A stretch of 64,000 bases of DNA from Lineus longissimus (Eukaryota; Nemertea; Pilidiophora; Heteronemertea; Lineidae). The stretch spans positions 24,182,599 through 24,246,598 of the forward strand of contig NC_088309.1 of the NCBI RefSeq assembly GCF_910592395.1. Reading direction: 5' to 3'. This document shows, one piece after another, positions 33,501 through 48,500 of this stretch. A program made the position numbers and the translations under genes. The notes under the pieces are model-generated. The model saw only the letters and a program-made list of their open reading frames with translations. It did not search any database and was not told the origin of the DNA. Numbering within the stretch: the stretch's first letter is position 1; the number at the start of each line of letters is the position of its first letter.

Positions 33501-36500
33501 TACATGGCTTTACTTTACAATTCCATTCTTTGTTACAAAACATTTCAAGATTGTAACTTCTTAAGCCTACCTGAATGCCAACGTCTTCAAAGGATATGCG
33601 CAGGCTGTCTAGCTGGTGAGAGCGTCCAATCTGTTCCATTGGGAAGTCTGCCTCTGATGCTTCAGATGCCACCTCAGTCGATGTTGTATCACCTACAGCA
33701 GAAGATATTTCAATCAAATCAGATACATCAGAAAATAGAAAAACATACTTTTATCCTATATGTTTTCTAAGAATCTGCAAAAGTCAAGATCACTTACCAC
33801 TTTAGGCCTTTCATACCTGCTTTGCGTGATGTCCCAACATTGTGAGACTGTGTTCCTGGCAGTCAACCTCTTTAAGGGTTTTCAAGGGTTACACCCTTTA
33901 TTAAACTCATAGGTGATGCTGATTGCATGGGTGAACACAGGTATGCTATTGCGTTTATGTATAGTTATATTATGTAATGCACTCTTAATACTTTGAGATT
34001 TGTCCACTATTCTGGGCTTGAAGGCAAAGGGCCTTAGGATAGGAAGCAGGAACGATCTTGTAGAGTTAAGAATATACTCTATCCAACTGATAAGCCACTG
34101 CCACAACATCAATGCAGAAATGCGAAGAATCATAACCAGATACAATGTAGTTCTCACGCTTACCGAAAAAAGAAGCACCTCCGGCATTACGATTTCTACT
34201 TGCATCTTTGAACTTCACAGCTGAGTGAAAGACCTTAGCAGCAACCTCCTTTCTTTTGAACTTGGCCCTGTAAACGGATGCATAACCGCCCTGGCCAAGG
34301 CGATTCTCCTCAGTCTCTTCAAGGAGTAACTCGGAAACATCTAGAAAGAGTCTACTAGGCAGATCAGCCAATAGGAGATCAGGCACCAAAATGATCAACG
34401 GGACGGCCTGTGGATGTTTGTCACAGCTGATCGTACAGTTGTCATTCTCGAGAGCAGCGACAGCGCAGTCTTCATACATGAAGTGGCAGATGCGGAGAAG
34501 GGTGCTGTAGTCCTCTGGGTCTTCCTCCTCCATCTTGATGCAGTAGGGGCAGGGGATAATACGACTGATCGTTGGTTCACCGCGATCATTCAGACCCTCC
34601 AAACCTGAAATAATACGATTCCATCTAGGCACACATAGCTAAAAGTAGAGGTTGTGGGATTACATCATCCCCAATTTGAAATTTTCAAATTCGATACCAA
34701 ATTTCAAATATTCAGCGAACCGTGTAGGCTTTTAAGAACTATGCAAGTTGCTGTTCCTTGAGGAATTCATGCAGTCATGCAGCATCATGTAAATGGTCAA
34801 GCTGTCCAACATTATTGTCTTTATTACAATGAAGCCGAGGTAGATTACAATATCTCGTAGTTGTTACGGATTAAGTCAGTGTGGTAGTCTATTCTCTCAT
34901 AATATAGGCTATGATGCTTCTCAACATATTCTATAAATGAACCACAACTCAATGATTTTTGGATCGGTGAGATGACAAATTTAGGTCATGGTTGCACTGC
35001 TTAAGCCGGAAAGTGAGGATAGCAGCCATCATTTTATACAGCCTCGGATCAGGGTGTGTGGTAGAGCTGTTTAGCACTGTTTATAGGTAACAGAGGCCCA
35101 GTACATCCACCAATGAAAGGGTAAACATCACATGCCCATTGTGCACTGCCCATCATGTTACCGTTAATATGAAACCTGGACCAAAAGCAGAAACCACTAT
35201 ACCACACAATCACCTCTCGAATCATGGGTTTCCCTGCCACACCAGCGACGGTACACAACTAAAGATGGCCAAACATAGAGTAAATTCTTGTAAGAAGAAG
35301 GTTTAAATTATCTGTGACACTAACTTATAACAATTTCTAAAGCATAGAGTAATAAAGAACGTCGTCAGGGGTGTATCAGGAGTCCAAGATGGAGGGAGTG
35401 CCTCCAAGAAAGAAATGGCACAAAGATGTCTTTATGACAATAACCCAAAATTCATGGTTAATTTTAGACAATTTTTTCATGATAGAGGGGGGGGGCATGT
35501 GCCTGTTGTTTTTACCCTGGAAACATGCCTGACTGTTATAGTCAACCAATGCTGTATCCAACTAAATCTAATAACACTATGGCATTCATCATGCCACAAT
35601 GACATTTATCCCTCATGCTACATATAGAGCAAATAGGGGTAGGCGCAAAGAAGACTTCTGAAGCAAGCCCCATCCCCTGATCTTAAAAATTGGTTTCAAA
35701 CCTTCCCGAGACAGATATCCAAAAATGCCTCACTTACCTGGAAACCACTCTGCTATGAGGGAATCGATCAGGTCAGCAACAAATCCCATTGCTGAAAAGT
35801 TTCCGACTGTTGAATATACGGTGACGAGGATTCCCTCGAATCCTGTCGGGTCAGCAAACACAGCAGATGAAGACTCGACGATGAAGTAGCCGTCTTGGTG
35901 GTTGACGACTATACCATGCCGCCACCAGACTTGATTGTTGTCTTTCAGGTGGAAGGCTCGATGTGACCCTTTGCTGAAATGTCAGCACAGATATTTCAGG
36001 GGAACCAAACATTTGAGTCAAAAGAAGACAAACATTGGGTGCTTCTAACTGATATGAGCCCTTGACCACTTCGCTATGATGGTTGGTTCGCTTTGGTAAT
36101 TCAGTGCATCCTAGAACTTAAATGATGTGCATAACAGTGCATTTCTGCACACACTGTGTCATGTTATCATAGACAGCCAAAGCAATCAATCGTATCCATT
36201 GAAATCGTCTAGTAGTTGAATAACATGAGGAATAACCTAACTGGGTCATGAGGAAATGACACATTTTAACCTTATTTCTTCCTGACTGGCTGAGATACAG
36301 TTCTGTCAGATGCTGAAAGAGGGGAACATTAATTTGGCAACTCTGAAAAAACTTGTCCATCACCAAGGGACGGGCATTAAGCAGTTAAGGACACAACAAG
36401 AAAGGACTTACAGGCTCCACTGCTTTGAGAGGTCCTTCGTCACCTTCCTGGCAGCTTGCGGGAATTGAGAACTGCGGAGTGACAGCAAGTGCTTCTGTTG

Positions 36501-39500
36501 GCGTATCCCAACCAGGATGCGGACAATCAGCCTGCTCCAGAATCCGCTTGGGACATACTCCATCTTGTACCAACGGTATAACTTCTGTTGCTCACTGCCC
36601 AATACATCCTCGTTACCGCTTGTGACAGCAGGGCGACTTGAACCCAACTTGGATGGAATGAGCAACCTGGAATGATAACACTGAAATTCTGAAGAGTCAT
36701 ATTGCAAATAGGACAATAAAGACCAAGATGCTAACATAATCAGGCACAAATTACGGAGTAACCTTTACATGGTGACATCTCTTTAAATCAATATCGTTTG
36801 ATGAAGATGGAAAGGACTATGTTTGATGTTTAAGACAACCAAGGTGTACATATCGAGGAATTTTGCTACCAGAAACCTGGAAGGGTTTGGACTTCATCAG
36901 TTTGAAGATTTCCTTTCTTGAGACAAAGTTCTTTCCAAACTTGATAACGATCCCCTCAAGCAGATTGTCCAAGCAAAGTCAATTGTTGTACCTCTCATCA
37001 TCAAGCTGCAGACCGATGTCAAATCTCTCCAACAGGTGTAGGTACTCCTGGAACAGTGTCTGAGGAAATCGCTTCTCGTCAGCTTTTGTCAGAGCTGACT
37101 TCACCTTGCTCAGTCTCAACATACCATTCTGCACATTCTGAAAACATGGAACACAGAATGTATACACCAAGCCATTTCATGCAGCTCCTTTGCTAAGGAA
37201 AGGAGGATATCGGAAGAGTCGACCAGCAAGTCTCCGTATGCTAGTTGCTCCTTATGCTAAGATTACTCTGCCATTACAATTAAGATGTAAATTTCAAACA
37301 AGAATCCATTGACTACATGTAAGCCTCTCTGTTACTTGGAGCACAGCAATACCTGTTCTCTTACCTCAAAGTTGATGACAGCAGCAAGCATGTCACACAG
37401 CCAGGACGGGTCAATGAAGTAGAGAGAGTTAAGAGCACGGTGTTGGTCACTGTAGTGGAGCAGGATGCCTGTCTCATGGAGGAATTTGGCAACTGAAAGT
37501 TGAAATGTAAGTAATATGGAAAATGAGGTCTTAAGCACTTGCCTTGGCCAAGCGCAGCTTCAGATTGTGCAACTACAGCTGTGGTTATTGCACAGGCTCT
37601 ACTCAATATTTGGCCAGGAAGGGGGCATTCATCACAAACTATTTACAATTCTCACTCGATTGGTGTCTTTTGGTTGCCCTTGGTATCCGCACCAGGTACA
37701 GCCTACAATAACTTTCCCTTTTCGATCTCATTCAAGGCAAGTAAAGCGATTTGCTCCGGTAATGTGTCAGTATTGGTTGTTAATCCAATGAGCAAATAAC
37801 AAACTGCCACAGAGCCATCAAACTGGGTTCTTACCTTGGTTTCTCTCTTCTGGAGTATCGATGTCTCTCACTGCCTGTGGTATCTTTTTCACAAGATTCT
37901 CAAACTCTTCTTCGAGCAGGACAGGATGCTCCCCTGATTTCTTCCTTCTCTTTGCCTCCTCGACAACGAGCTTCTCTAGCTCCAAGAAACTGCTTGGCAC
38001 CTGCAATTGAAACAATGATGCACTAGAACAATCTGTCCAAAAAATCTGGTGAAAGTATTACTCGGAGGACATTGTCACCTTTGCTCTGCATGGCTTCACA
38101 CTAATATCTTGTCCAATTTTCGGTGTTTGAAAGAGTTGTGGTGTTCCTTAGATTGGAAAAATGGAATCTATAGTTGCACCATAATAGAGGGGACACCAAG
38201 GTTAGAAAGGGACCTGCCACTTACCAGTCTTCCCAGCAGTTTTTCATTGGGGGAATGAGCATCTGCCATGTTTAACGCTGTGTTATAAATGAGCTCCTTC
38301 AATTCTGGGATGCCCTTCATTGTCTTGCACGATACTTCAGCTATGCCACGAATCAATGGAAAACCAGGCCGGGAGAAGAGTTGGTTGATTTTTGTTTTCA
38401 ATTCATTGACCTTCCGTTCTCTTTCCTTTGGGTCAGGATCGAGACGGTCAAGAAATGTCCCAATGATGATGACACAAGCACCCGGAGCACGCGCCTGAAA
38501 GGGAACAGGGAAAACTCTTTGTGTTATGATTAACAAGCCTGCTGATATTAGGAATGGAAATCCAATGGTGATGTTTCACCACATTTATGAAATAAGAGAG
38601 TAACAATCTGTGAACCTTATCAAGACAAATCTTATGTTGATTCTAAGGTTGAGTTTTCTAAATATTGCCCCATTACGTTTTGGCGACTTACCTGAATATT
38701 GAGAAGCCAAGGCCGAAGGTTCAGCACTCCTTCGTTGTGAAGTGTTAGGTCCCAAACCACAAGATAGAGGGCATTGGGAGAGATGAAACATTGGTGCGTG
38801 ACATAGTAGTCCTTCTGGCCGGCCATGTCCCAGGTTGAGAAGGTAACTGGAGGGCGACTCGCCAGGGTGAACGGCTGCAAGAAGAACGACATAAGTTTAA
38901 TCAAGATGTAAGCAAAAGATGAGCAGATTCAAAAAAACGTTCAAGATTAAAATTGGTTCAGATTGTGTTCTACCTCAAGTACTCCTATTGGCAATCGTCA
39001 AAAATTTCAAATTCAATTTCAAAGATTTGAATGAATGGCATATGCCTTTAAGGGCACCCATGGTCAGGCAATGAGTAGCAATGCCGGCCTACCTTATTAG
39101 GGTTTATTCTCCACTCCTTGATCGCCACTCCATGAGTTGAGATGTTCTCCTCATACTTGTGGCCTTGAAGAACAGACAACAGAGTTGTCTTGCCACGCCC
39201 CTGAAGATTGAACAATGTCAATTAATAAAAAGTCTGATCTTATGCATAAAAATTTACTTTGACTGTCTCTAGGAAAGATTCCCAATCGGAGGAGACCGTC
39301 CGTTCTTACTGTCTACTGGAGGATAAAAAAAGAATAAATCTATCAGGGTATACAGCAGTTCTCAAGTCATTCCTGCTTCAGAGGAGGTGACATTAATTAT
39401 ATATTACCTCTTTTCCGACAATAACAAGTTTCATCCTGTGGTATGGTGATGACTTTCGTAGCTTTGTCCTGAGGTAGGTGAGGACCTGTCTAGATGCCAG

Positions 39501-42500
39501 GTGGGTTCCAGGGTCAGCTGAAGAAAGAACATAATAAAGTTGGATTCGAAAAACAATACTAAAATTCATGGTCAATTTCAACGATGTCTTCAATAAGGGT
39601 AGGGAGCTGTTCTCTGCACCTCCCACTGGACCTGGTACTCTTTCTTTCCAGCTTATTATGGTTCCTGAATCCTGAATCGTCTCATCCTTCAAATGAGACG
39701 TAAAACCACGGCTCCTTGTATCTGCTGTCTTTGCCAAGGCAAGATAAAACCCTCACCAAAGCGATGGATTCTACCTCTGGTTGACGACATGTCATCATAC
39801 ATAATTGTACCCGCACACAAAGATGCTAATACTGCTTTGCACCAAACAAGCGTTGAAGTAAATAGAAAAATAGGAAATACTTGAGTCGGTTATGTACAAT
39901 GGGGACTTAAAAACATTTGGCTAGGTCACTATTTGGGAGCTGGTCACTATTTAGGATGAAAAAGGTGATTTCCCCAACACTTAGAATGTTTGGTACCCCA
40001 AACATTATTCATTGGAGCAGAAAGCAAACGTTGAGCTTTATATGGTGTAGGAATCGCCATACATGTAGATTTACAAGTTTTGGTATGAAAAAGCCAATGT
40101 GGGCAATTTCCCTCCGGCCCAAGCAGTAGAATGCCGGTACCCCAAGTATAACTTGTTGAATTTGAAAGGAAAGGTCGAGCGTTACATTGGGTAGGTATAG
40201 CCATACCCTTAGATTTAGTAGTGATCACAGCAGTTTCTTCATGGGATGGTCTCCTAGCTATGAATGATCTAGACAATGCTACAGAGAGAGAGAGAGAGGG
40301 AGAGAGAGACAGGAAATTTAGTACATTCTGGGGAGTTTACGTCGAAAGAGACAACACTCAAGATAGTAAAAGCTTACATAGAAAAAAGAACATTCCTGGA
40401 AATACAACATTTTTAGAATGCATGAAACTTGATCGAAAGAGAACAAGATCAGTGAACTTAGAAAAACACTGAAAAGTCGTCACAAATGTTAGCTTCCTCC
40501 CTACCTGGAAATCTTGGTGGACCTAGAATTGAAAATGATTAATGAACCCTTTGCAACCAGGACTAATTGATACTGGTACTGATCAGTATTTCCGCTTTTC
40601 AGCAGAACTAGAGATATCTCGCAAGCCCTGTGGTTAAGGCATCTGCGTCATTAATGGAAGGTAGAAGATTCCAGCCCTGTCGCTAGCTCTTTTTTGATGC
40701 GGCTGGCTGGTTAGCTTCCATGCAGCTGGTAAACGTTCTCAACTGGCATGAGAGATAGGAGTTTGGAAGTAAAGAGTGCCAAATCTGGTTGACCACTTAC
40801 CATTCAAGACGTCCTTTGGAATGTTCTTCATTGCGATGTCATCAACCCTAAGGTCACAGCTTGCAGACAGCTTGCCAAGCTCGTTCGGGAGCTCCGTGAT
40901 TTGATTGCTGTTGGTGAGAGAAAATGACTTGGATTTAACATAGAGAAAAGTCATGGCAAAAAGAAGAGCAATCAGGACAAACTCTTGAAAGATGAGGGAA
41001 ACTGAGGACAGGGCATGTTGTCCTTGTTCAAAGAGGTTGATGGGTGTGACACTGTCTGAGTTCTATTAGTGATTATATGGTGAACATGTACCTCGGCTAG
41101 AAAATACTTACTCTCTTAGGTCGAGGGTCTCTAAACTCTTCATCTTGAATGCAGTGGGTGGAATGTCGTAAAGGAAGTTGCCACGCAAAGAGAGATATCT
41201 CAACTTCTCACTGAACATATCGGGAAGGTCAATCTGCGTGATGGGTGCTCGTGACTCTTCTCTTTGTCTCTTCCAGATCGGTTTCAGCAGAAGATCACGT
41301 TTTCTCCTGAAACAGTTTTTGATAACATTGAGATTGACAAGAAATTATGATTAGTCGATGCAGAAAATGGTGTTGGCGTCAAAAATATGCGAGGCTCATT
41401 CCTGTTGATAGTTCCTCTTATATGAGGGTGAAGGTGCACCTCCCGTATCTGGGCTTGTAAAGTATTTGTACCAATTGATTACAGTGAAATTCGCTGACAA
41501 CTTCAAATGCAAATGAATGGTTTAGAGCAGTTGGATCTGCTGGGCCATGATCACAAGAGACAGCTACTTTCAGTGTCTGTCGATCATTATGGGTGTAAAA
41601 GGATGGCCGTATTTTCTACAAAATGTAAGGAATCATCACAAAGTCACCAAAAACTTACTTTTTCAAACTCGCTTCATAACGTTCTTGATCACCAAGACGA
41701 TTGCGTGCCAAATCGAGGCTCTCCAACTGTGAACATTTCCAGTAAGTGGTCGCTGGTAGTCCTTTCAACTTGTTATGCGACAATCTCAATGACGTTAGTG
41801 TAACTTTGAATTAGAAGAAAAGTTCAAATGTCTGAGAGGATTACAATAAGGTAAACGATCCCAATCTGATTATCACTCAGCCTTTCAAAATTATTACTTG
41901 ACTCGTGCATCGTAAAGGCCCAAAGTCTGTGTCTGTCGGAAAATACTGGTACCTACAGGAGGATCGAGGAGTGTATACAGCAGAACCACCCTTAGCAGAC
42001 ACCTCTCTATCTCTCTTGTCATTTCCATTAAATTTGACCTCTGTAATCAGGACCTCCTAATCAAGGATTGAATTTGGTGATCGAAATAATTGTTAAACTT
42101 ACTGATGGCACATATCCCTGGGTCAATCTCGGTCAGCTGATTGTTATCCAGGCGAAGCGACCTCAGCGTCCTCGACCATAACGTTTCCACATTACTGATG
42201 AATATCTCCAGTTCATTGTGCGACACATTCAGATTTTCCTACAACAAATTTTAGACAAGGGTTGTTTACCCGACTTATTAAAATCGGGTCATGTACTTGA
42301 ACACAGAAATCAGAGTTGCAACCATGATCCACATGTCAATATTGGAGTTCCATTCACAGAAAATTTAAAGTTTATAGTATTACTTGTAAATTTTTATAAG
42401 AAATATGATTCAAAAGGAACGATTTCTTCTGTCCCTTTTTGCCTAGTGATAGATATATTCCTTGCACTATGGAGAATAGATTTAATGTACTTTGAGATAG

Positions 42501-45500
42501 TAGACAACTATTGGCAACTTCCTTTAACTTAACCTGGCGCACCTAGTTCTTGCCCATAGTCTCCCTTTAAATGACGTACTTAAAGCTTACCATTTCACAA
42601 GGCCATGGTGCTGGAAATTGTATCAGTCTATTGTAGGATACATCAAGTTTTGCGAGACGGGATGTACTCTGTATATGTATGGGGATTTCCTTCAGCCTAT
42701 TATGGGATACATCCAATTCTCGCAGATTCTCACACGTCCATGCTACGGTTAAATCGACAAATCCTAAAAATGATACAATATTTTGGGATTTACTTCCTTT
42801 CATACATTGGTACACAGTGGAACATTTCAGTCAGTTCAAAATTCTAAAAAAATTTCAAAGTCAAAAAGGTTTTGGGACTGATGATGTTGCTTCATTTTGA
42901 GCTGAAAAAAAAACAAGTGAAAAAAAAATTTTGGACTTAGAAATTTTTTCATCTTTCAGAGTCAGTTCAAAATTCTAAAAAAATTTCAAAGTCAAAAAAA
43001 GTTTTGGGACTGATGATGTTGCTTCATTTTGAGCCGAAAAAAACAAGTGAAAAAAAAATTTTGGACTTAGAAATTTTTTCACCTATCAGTAAGTTCAAAA
43101 AAAAGAAAGATGAAAGATGAAAAAATGTCTAAGTCTAAATATATTTTTTTCACTTATTTTTTCTTTCTGCTCAAAATGAAGCAACATCATCAGTCCAAAA
43201 AAAAATTTTCTGAGGAAGTCATTGTGTATTTGGTAAGACAGTCGCATTGCTCAACTTACCACCAGACAACCTCTCGTAAGTTGATGACGCTCGGCTGTTC
43301 CCAGTATCAAACATGCTACTGCCATGCCCAGGGGGCAACTCCGTCAACAGATTTTCCTTCAGCGTCAAGTACTTTAGAGACTTAAGTTGGAAAATCCTCA
43401 TCGGGACGGCATCCAGACTGTTGTGTGAGAGATGGATTTCTCTTAACCTGGTAAAGAAAAGAATGATGGTTCTAGTTAGATATTTTCAGTTAAGAGTACC
43501 ACCCATCAACTAGCTCTACATATCATGATCTGTACAAAGATAACAGTGGTTTTCGTGTAGGATAGGTATGACCTTAATCCCTAGACAAGAGTTGACAAAT
43601 TTTAGTAGAGAAAACAGGTGTAGATGACATGTTTTCATAAGAGAGTCTCGTTACTTTTTAATCTGATCTAGAAGAACAAGCAGAAAGATGAAGACAATTG
43701 CTGCTTCTGTGGAGTTTACATGATTTAGAACTTACTTTTCACAATGAACATCCTGAGGTGGTACGCAACGCAACAGATCATTATGGGATGCATCAAACTT
43801 GACAATGTTTGGCAGTTTCCACGGTAACCATGATGGCAGATACTTGAGTTTATTGCGTGATATATCAACCTCGGCAATGAAGTCCAGGCTTTGGCTTAAC
43901 CAGTCATATGGAATCTCACTGATGTAAAGATGACATCGCTTCCATCGGACCTGAAGTATACAATGGTGAAAACACCTGCAATACAAGACAGAGGCCTGGC
44001 ATGGTATACCCTTGGAAATATTTTCTGACATTGTAATGGCTCAAACTAGAAATTATAGTGATAGGCACAGAGCAAAAGCTGTAAGACTTGGAATAAAATT
44101 CACAAATGATAAATCAAGAGCCAGCGTGGAAGATATGAAGCACATACAACCTCTCTTCACCCTTAGGACTGACAATTGCTGTCCCTTATAAGGAGGTGTT
44201 CTGATTACAGAGGTTAGATTATACAAGTTAAACCAAGAATTAGCCAAAGAAATGTCAAGCTCAAACTTGGCATCTCTGTGGCTTGAACCCACTCTTGAAG
44301 GGATCTCAGACCCCGTTATAAAAACAAGTAATACAAAGGAAAGATTGTACTCTAAGGTTGTTGTCTCTATACTCATACACCATAATCCGTTATCAAACAA
44401 CAGGGAACAATAAATTATACAGCAAGAGGGACAAAATTTACTTTCACGCTATTAAAAATCTAGCTGTTAAATTATTTACCATTAACGGGTTATCCACCAG
44501 ATCATCAGATGAGATAGCTGGTTCATATGGGACGATGTATTTCTGGACAAGAGTCTTCAAAATGTCCGGGAAGTTATCAAGAAGATGTGGAGTGATGTCT
44601 GCTCCTTCACGGCTCAGGAGGTAAACTATATCGTCATGGTTACCTAAACAATGATAAATAAGCATTGCAGATTTTGTTCACTTAATTTTTTTCCCTAACA
44701 ATGTTAGTATTGTCAATCAATCAATCAATAAGTAAGTTTGTATTGCACCCAAATTATTAGAATTACTCTAATACTCTCGGGGGGGGGGGGGGGGGATTGA
44801 AAAAACCACTTGAAAAGGTAGCCTCTCTGCACTTCTAATGAGAGGCGGAAGTTATAAGTGCTTTACAGTAGCTTTACAGTAGACGTCATCCAACAGAGGA
44901 AGGTGACTGGGGTAATGAAGGCGCTGCCTGCACATCGCATGACTTGAGCTCAGAGATGACAAAGTGGTGATAAAAAGAATCACTGCATATAAAAGGCACG
45001 TAAATATTTCTGGGTTAATGGTAAATTGCAAATTTCATGACCATATGGCCCCTTTAAGATATTACCTTTACATGCAGCATACATTGGTGTCAGCTTATCA
45101 GCATTATGTATATCATGGAGTGGCACCCGTTGTACTGGCGCATTGACATGGACATCTGTTGTCTGAAGAAAGTATCTGACCAGCTCGGCATGACCGTAGT
45201 AACATGCTCCGTATTGGAGAACACTTGCATTGTAATGCCCGGAAAGTAGTTCTAGAAATGTACAAGAGTGGACATAGAAAAGTTCTGGGAAGCCGAAATA
45301 ATTACAGAAACGTCTTCGTTCCTTTGCAACACGCCTATCCTGAATTCAAAACTTCAAAACCGATGATTAAACAGCATACCTGAGGCAAATATCTTTATGC
45401 CCTTAACGAGGTTTGGCTAATCAAAATATCGCAATATTGCTCCTGTGTGACATCTCTGTCAAACGTAGAACTGATACAGAATTCTAGTACGTCACACCTA

Positions 45501-48500
45501 AAACTTGTACAGATACAGAAACTTCATACACGAGGGATCATTTTATTTGCTGAAACTCGCTATAGTTATCTCACTCAGCACCAGTCCACTTAACTCTCTA
45601 GATTTTCTCATTATCTCTCGGCCTGTGACCTGCTCTGACACCATTGCCATGATCAGTGTGCGAAGAAATGGAATTTCATTGTTAAGAACTTCCTCGTTTT
45701 TATTTCAATTTACTGGGTTATTCAGTATAAAGTCCGGCACTATAATATCTAGGACATGTCCCATCCACATTGGCATTGACCATGTTCTTTTCAAAAGTGT
45801 CCGGGGATATCACAATATCATGATCTCAACACATGACCTTCTGAACACAAGTCGGATGCTATTCCACCATTTCACAACCCTTCCCCAAGAATCAAAAACA
45901 CACTTACCACCATTATTGTATCGTTTAAAACAACTTATCACATCAGAGTGACCATTCTGTACGGCCAGATATATGGGGTTCCTGGGTGATATCTCCGGAA
46001 CTGGACACACCACGCCACACCCAATTAGGACATCTACAATCTCTGCATGACCAAACTCACAAGCAAGTTTAAGCGGAGTTCCCTGCAATAGCAAGTAGAG
46101 AAGATGCTGCCGTGATTTGAAATTGATTGCGGCAAATTTGTCATGCTATAGATGAAAAACATTTCAAGTCCAAATATTTTTTTCACTTGTTTTTTTTCTG
46201 CTCGAAATGAAGCAACATCATCAGTCCCAAAACTTTTTTGACTTTGAAAATTGTTCAGAATTTTGAACTGACTCTGAAAGATGAAAAAAAATTCTAAGCC
46301 CAAAATATTTTTTCCCTTGTTTTTCCTGCTCAAAATGAAGAAACATCATCAGCCCCCAAAAAATTTTGGCTTTGAAAATTTTTCAGAATTTTTAACTTAT
46401 GAAAAAATTAAGCAATTTTGGCGGGAAAACTTAATCATGCAGTTTGTCGCCAGATTTTCTACTTCACTAACGTGACCACCCCGGTAACGCGACCATTCAA
46501 CCTCGGTCCCATGAGTGGTCATATTACTGGGGTTCCACTGTATTTAAAGGGAGGAGCCAGATAGGCAAGAAAAGGTTACAAAATGTCGCCATCAGGGGTC
46601 TCTCCTATCTTACTGAAGTGGAATGAATATGATATAAAAGCTGCAAAGTGATGAGATAACCCCAACATGTTACTGACCTCTTTCATTTCAACATCCTTAT
46701 ACCTATCAGCCCCATAGTTCAACAACAGCAAAACAATATCTTCACATCCAATCTTACAGGCATGGTGAAGGAAGGACTTCTGGCCAAGGTTTGGGTCCAG
46801 AAGATTCAACACATCGTTAGGGTACTTGTCAAACACGCGTTTCAGCAATGTTTTGTTATTGGTAGAGACAGCCTTGTCTATCAGCTGGAACAGGTCCTCG
46901 TAAGACAGAAAATCTGGGACTCCCAGATTGTCTGGTGGCAATTCACCGGACCCTGAAGGAAGGAAAAGAGTTCTCAATTGCAATTCCACTGCATATAAAT
47001 TAACCTTTTTTACCAACTTAGCACACTTTGATCTCTTTTTTTAATTTCAGCATCCTTTTGTCTGATGCTGAATAGTATGCTACACACAACTGTGTAGCCT
47101 ATACAGATGTTCTTATGTCCCAACTCCAAGGCCAGGCATATGTCATATAAATGCATACAATAATCACTTTTAATGAATACAAAATATGAACAAACCTTAT
47201 AAGGACTAAAAACATGTATACATCATTGAAACATGCCTCCTAATTAAAATCTATGTCAGCAGGCCAATAGTCCACAGGCAGGTTTGGTCAAATTGGTTAA
47301 AACTACCAAATATGATATGGTGTCTGGTGCATGGGCCATGGTGCCTTACCCAGTAGCCAAAGTCTTTTCATCATGTCTCACTTCGACTTACTAGCCCTTG
47401 TTCAAATTCCCCTGTCCAGGCAGCGACCAACCCTCGGTTTTTCCAGGCCTAAGCGATTGACTCCATGATGCAATGGACAGTAATAAGCATTCTTAAAAAT
47501 CATATTAATAAAAGTTTTACTTGCCAGTTGATCTGCTGTCATTTGTCCCATCTTCCTGGCTTCCTCCAGCATGACCAGGGCCCGATGACCTCTCCATATA
47601 ATTTCCCGAGTTAGTGAGCAGAGTTGCACTCCACCATCCCTTCCCACCAGATAATTTCATGAGCTACAGTTTTCACATAAACATGTAGGCCCCCTCTATC
47701 AAAGTACATTAAATTCTATCATTATGATTGACCAGTTCGAGTTAATCAGTGTAGCCAATCAGAGTGCACACTTTATCAGTAGCCACAGTAGTCCTGGTAG
47801 GGCATGGAACCAGATAGTAGCCAGAAACCTATATGTATATATATCTATATACGCATAGATCAGTGATATGCCATGACATGACAAGTTCTTAGCAAATATC
47901 ACAACTTTGTACACATTGTTGTTCCATACTCGGATACCTCCCCAGGACACTTCCTTGTTCACAGAGCATGATATGGGAAAACCCTAACTTCAAAACTTTG
48001 TCAAAAGAATGTCTACAGTCCTCTATCATGTTCTGTCCCCACGTGCTGGATCTTTATGGCGGGAACTTTGTATCTGCTTACTGTCTGGAGGACAAGTGCT
48101 GTTCATTCTATATAGATGGCATGGTTGTAAATCCTCAGCTATGAGAAGGAGTGAAGATGGGCCCATGTCTTTATGTGACCTGTCGTAGGTTGTGACTTTG
48201 TCTCTGATAACAGCAACCCCACTTCTTGCAGTGCAGTTAAGTTTATTTCTGATAGATTGTGTCTCTGATAGCACCATTTCCTGAAAATCCTCATCTTTCA
48301 TGCGGTGAGAAATATTGTATCTTTTCGAGTCAACCCTGCACGAGAATCTCCTGTTTGAAATTGATTGTAAATGGTACCATGAACGATTGCAGCATGCCTG
48401 CATCCTTGGTGATGATGTTCTTTCTCACTCTGTCTCTGGAGGCAAGGAGAAAAACTACTGTCAGCAGGTAACAATGACTTTTTAACCCAAAACCATGTGT

